NCBI GenBank assembly: GCA_015233295.1
Contig: JADFYC010000196.1
Location: 1-6,749, forward strand
Length of the DNA stretch: 6,749 nt
Source: Deltaproteobacteria bacterium
Lineage (GTDB): Bacteria > Desulfobacterota > JADFXK01
Direction: 5' to 3'
A program made the position numbers and the translations under genes. Numbering within the stretch: the first letter of the stretch is position 1; each line of letters begins with the position of its first letter. Below the pieces are notes generated by a model, which made no database searches, was not told the DNA's origin, and saw nothing but the letters and a program-made list of their open reading frames with translations. Positions 5,622 to 6,749 of this stretch are shown here, piece by piece.

Positions 5622-5644
5622 AAGTTAACTTCAGGTCCCGGACC
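5622..5644. promoter_or_regulatory. Two adjacent small palindromes upstream of plus-strand promoter
   Basis: AAGTTAACTT (5622-5631, perfect 10 bp) is followed after two bases by GGTCCCGGACC (5634-5644, 5-nt arms around one base). They end about 32 bp before the -35 of the plus-strand promoter, where an activator could bind. The palindromes are directly visible; a regulatory role is conjecture. Confidence 0.25.
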
Positions 5645-5676
5645 ATAATTTTCTTCACCTTCACCAAACAGGTCTA

Positions 5677-5705
5677 TTGCCAAAAATCGTTTTTTCCGGT
5701 ATAAT
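5677..5705 (+). promoter_or_regulatory. Sigma70-type promoter for the NHL-like gene
   Basis: TTGCCA (5677-5682), an exact 17-nt spacer and a perfect TATAAT (5700-5705) form a strong promoter on the plus strand. Transcription should begin near 5712, leaving a leader of about 55 nt. The leader contains a small CGTTA/TAACG hairpin (5734-5749) ahead of the gene. Confidence 0.75.
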
Positions 5706-5767
5706 AGGTTGATTATGGAAAGCCGGCCTGAAACGTTACGCCCCTAACGCCCAGTCACCAGGGAAGT

Positions 5768-6749
5768 ATGTTGATTCAAATGGAACCTCAAATCAATCCA
5801 GACAATGTGACCAGCCCGGTTGCGCCCTCCCCTCGTCCCACCGCTCGGCGTATATTTCAAACCTTCGTGATTCTAATGGCCATGGGGGTGGCCGGCTATG
5901 CGGTGACGCAATTTCATGCCATTCGGAAATTTGAAAATCCCATTGCTTATGCCATGGTAGGCGACATTTTGTATTTAGTTGAAAAAGAAAACAACACCCT
6001 GCTTGAACTGCGAGGCTTCCAATCGGGTCATCCCATGTCGGCCACCGGAATTTATCGGATTGAAGAGGACGATGCAGAATATTATTATATGGTGCGCAAG
6101 ATCCATCCCGGCCCGGAGGGGATAATCGTCCACAGTTACGTGTACAAGAAAGGGTCCCGGGAGTTCGTGGGCTACCGATATCGCCGGTACAGCGACCCGA
6201 GTCAACCACCCCTGGATATTTTTACCATTTATTTTAAGACTCCCCTGGACTACCCGGAAGTCAACTATGCCTACAATCAGGCCGGTTATCATTTTTTTAT
6301 AAATAATATTAACGGATTGCATAATGTCTGGCGTGTCCCGCCCCAAGGCCGGGTGGTCATGCGCGGCGACGTGGTTCCCCCGGAAGTCCGGTCCTACGGC
6401 GACTTGAACGACACCCTATCTCAGTGGGGAGATATCACCATTGGCCAGGAAGGACGGATATTTGTTTCCTCCAGCGCCACGGGCCGGGTGATTGAATACG
6501 CACCGGACGGCCGCCGAGTCAGTGAGATAGGAACTGTTGGGTTTGCCCCGGGCGAACTTCTGGCCCCGGTCAACGTCTTCTTTGTCAGCCTTGACCAGAC
6601 CAGGCCGGCCTTACTGACCGTGGCCAGCACCGGCAACCGGACCTGGACTCAGTTTGACGCGGCCGGGCAGGTGGTCCAGACCATCTCCCCTCTGGCCGCC
6701 GGTTACCCCTACCCCGACATTTTGGTGGAGGATATCTTTGCCCCTGAAC
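5768..6749 (+). CDS. Membrane-anchored NHL-like beta-propeller protein (partial)
   Basis: The frame is open from ATG 5768 to the window edge (327 complete codons, no stop), so the C-terminus is missing. A short Pro-rich cytoplasmic N-terminus (about 1-28) leads to one membrane span (about 29-47, IFQTFVILMAMGVAGYAVT). The rest is then expected outside the cytoplasm. GDITIGQEGRIFVSSSATGR (221-240), then VIEYAPDGRRVSEIG (241-255) and GFAPGELLAPVNVF (258-271) match the pattern of an NHL blade. GDILYLVEKENNTLLEL (65-81) and RTWTQFDAAGQVVQTI (291-306) look like further blades. The mid-region (about 95-190) is rich in Tyr. The start is uncertain: AGGGAAG lies too close to ATG 5768, and TTG 5771 or ATG 5780 (removing 1 or 4 residues) are alternatives. 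The gene diverges from liv and has its own promoter. No catalytic motif is seen; the role is unknown, perhaps a scaffold or binding protein at the membrane. Confidence 0.85.
   Translation, partial: MLIQMEPQINPDNVTSPVAPSPRPTARRIFQTFVILMAMGVAGYAVTQFHAIRKFENPIAYAMVGDILYLVEKENNTLLELRGFQSGHPMSATGIYRIEEDDAEYYYMVRKIHPGPEGIIVHSYVYKKGSREFVGYRYRRYSDPSQPPLDIFTIYFKTPLDYPEVNYAYNQAGYHFFINNINGLHNVWRVPPQGRVVMRGDVVPPEVRSYGDLNDTLSQWGDITIGQEGRIFVSSSATGRVIEYAPDGRRVSEIGTVGFAPGELLAPVNVFFVSLDQTRPALLTVASTGNRTWTQFDAAGQVVQTISPLAAGYPYPDILVEDIFAPE

Noticed and set aside
5715..5747. Ten-codon ORF (starting MESRP) in the leader of the NHL-like gene
   Set aside because: It starts about 3 nt after the predicted transcription start without a proper ribosome binding site; a frame this short is expected by chance.
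5793..6636. Minus-strand frames antisense to the NHL-like gene
   Set aside because: The plus-strand frame is continuous to the window edge with a strong promoter and NHL-like pattern; the antisense frames lack any such support.

Overview
This window carries a near-complete high-affinity solute uptake operon of the branched-chain amino acid (LIV/HAAT) ABC family on the minus strand, in the order livK-livH-livM-livG-livF. A divergent plus-strand gene for a membrane-anchored, NHL-like beta-propeller protein runs off the right edge. Base composition is moderate (about half G+C by eye). Protein style (a LivK with STFGGHGYD and VNWS segments, a LivH with INFAQGEFVMLGG) and a TTCGTTCGGAATGACA-type palindromic repeat suggest a Desulfobacterota (deltaproteobacterial, possibly syntrophic or sulfate-reducing) genome. 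That assignment is an inference from resemblance, not a search.

Layout: 1-666 (-) livF, cut by the window edge at its 3' end. 644-1471 (-) livG, with a GTG start, overlapping livM by 4 nt and livF by 23 nt. 1468-2511 (-) livM. 2573-3646 (-) livH. 3647-4063 is a 417-nt gap packed with inverted repeats: a nested palindromic MITE-like element at about 3702-3905, then hairpins at 3925-3953 and 3979-4025. 4064-5263 (-) livK, whose start is better placed five codons inside the longest reading frame. 5264-5478 is a long, partly GC-rich, foldable livK leader containing a 24-codon upstream ORF that ends in an ATGA overlap with livK. 5485-5513 (-) is a strong sigma70-type promoter for the operon and 5677-5705 (+) is an equally good one for the divergent gene. 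5768-6749 (+) is the NHL-like gene, incomplete.

How it works together: LivK is exported and captures a solute (amino acid or related carboxylate; the specificity cannot be read from sequence). LivH and LivM form the membrane channel, and LivG and LivF are the two ATPases. The hairpin-rich gap directly after livK sits where such operons often adjust the excess of binding protein over permease.

Most interesting points: both permease genes carry what look like extra internal segments (about 50 residues in LivH, about 30 in LivM), the operon is interrupted by a nested palindromic element, and the livK leader is a plausible but unproven cis-regulatory RNA. I found no CRISPR array, tRNA, rRNA, transposase, phage gene or defence system.
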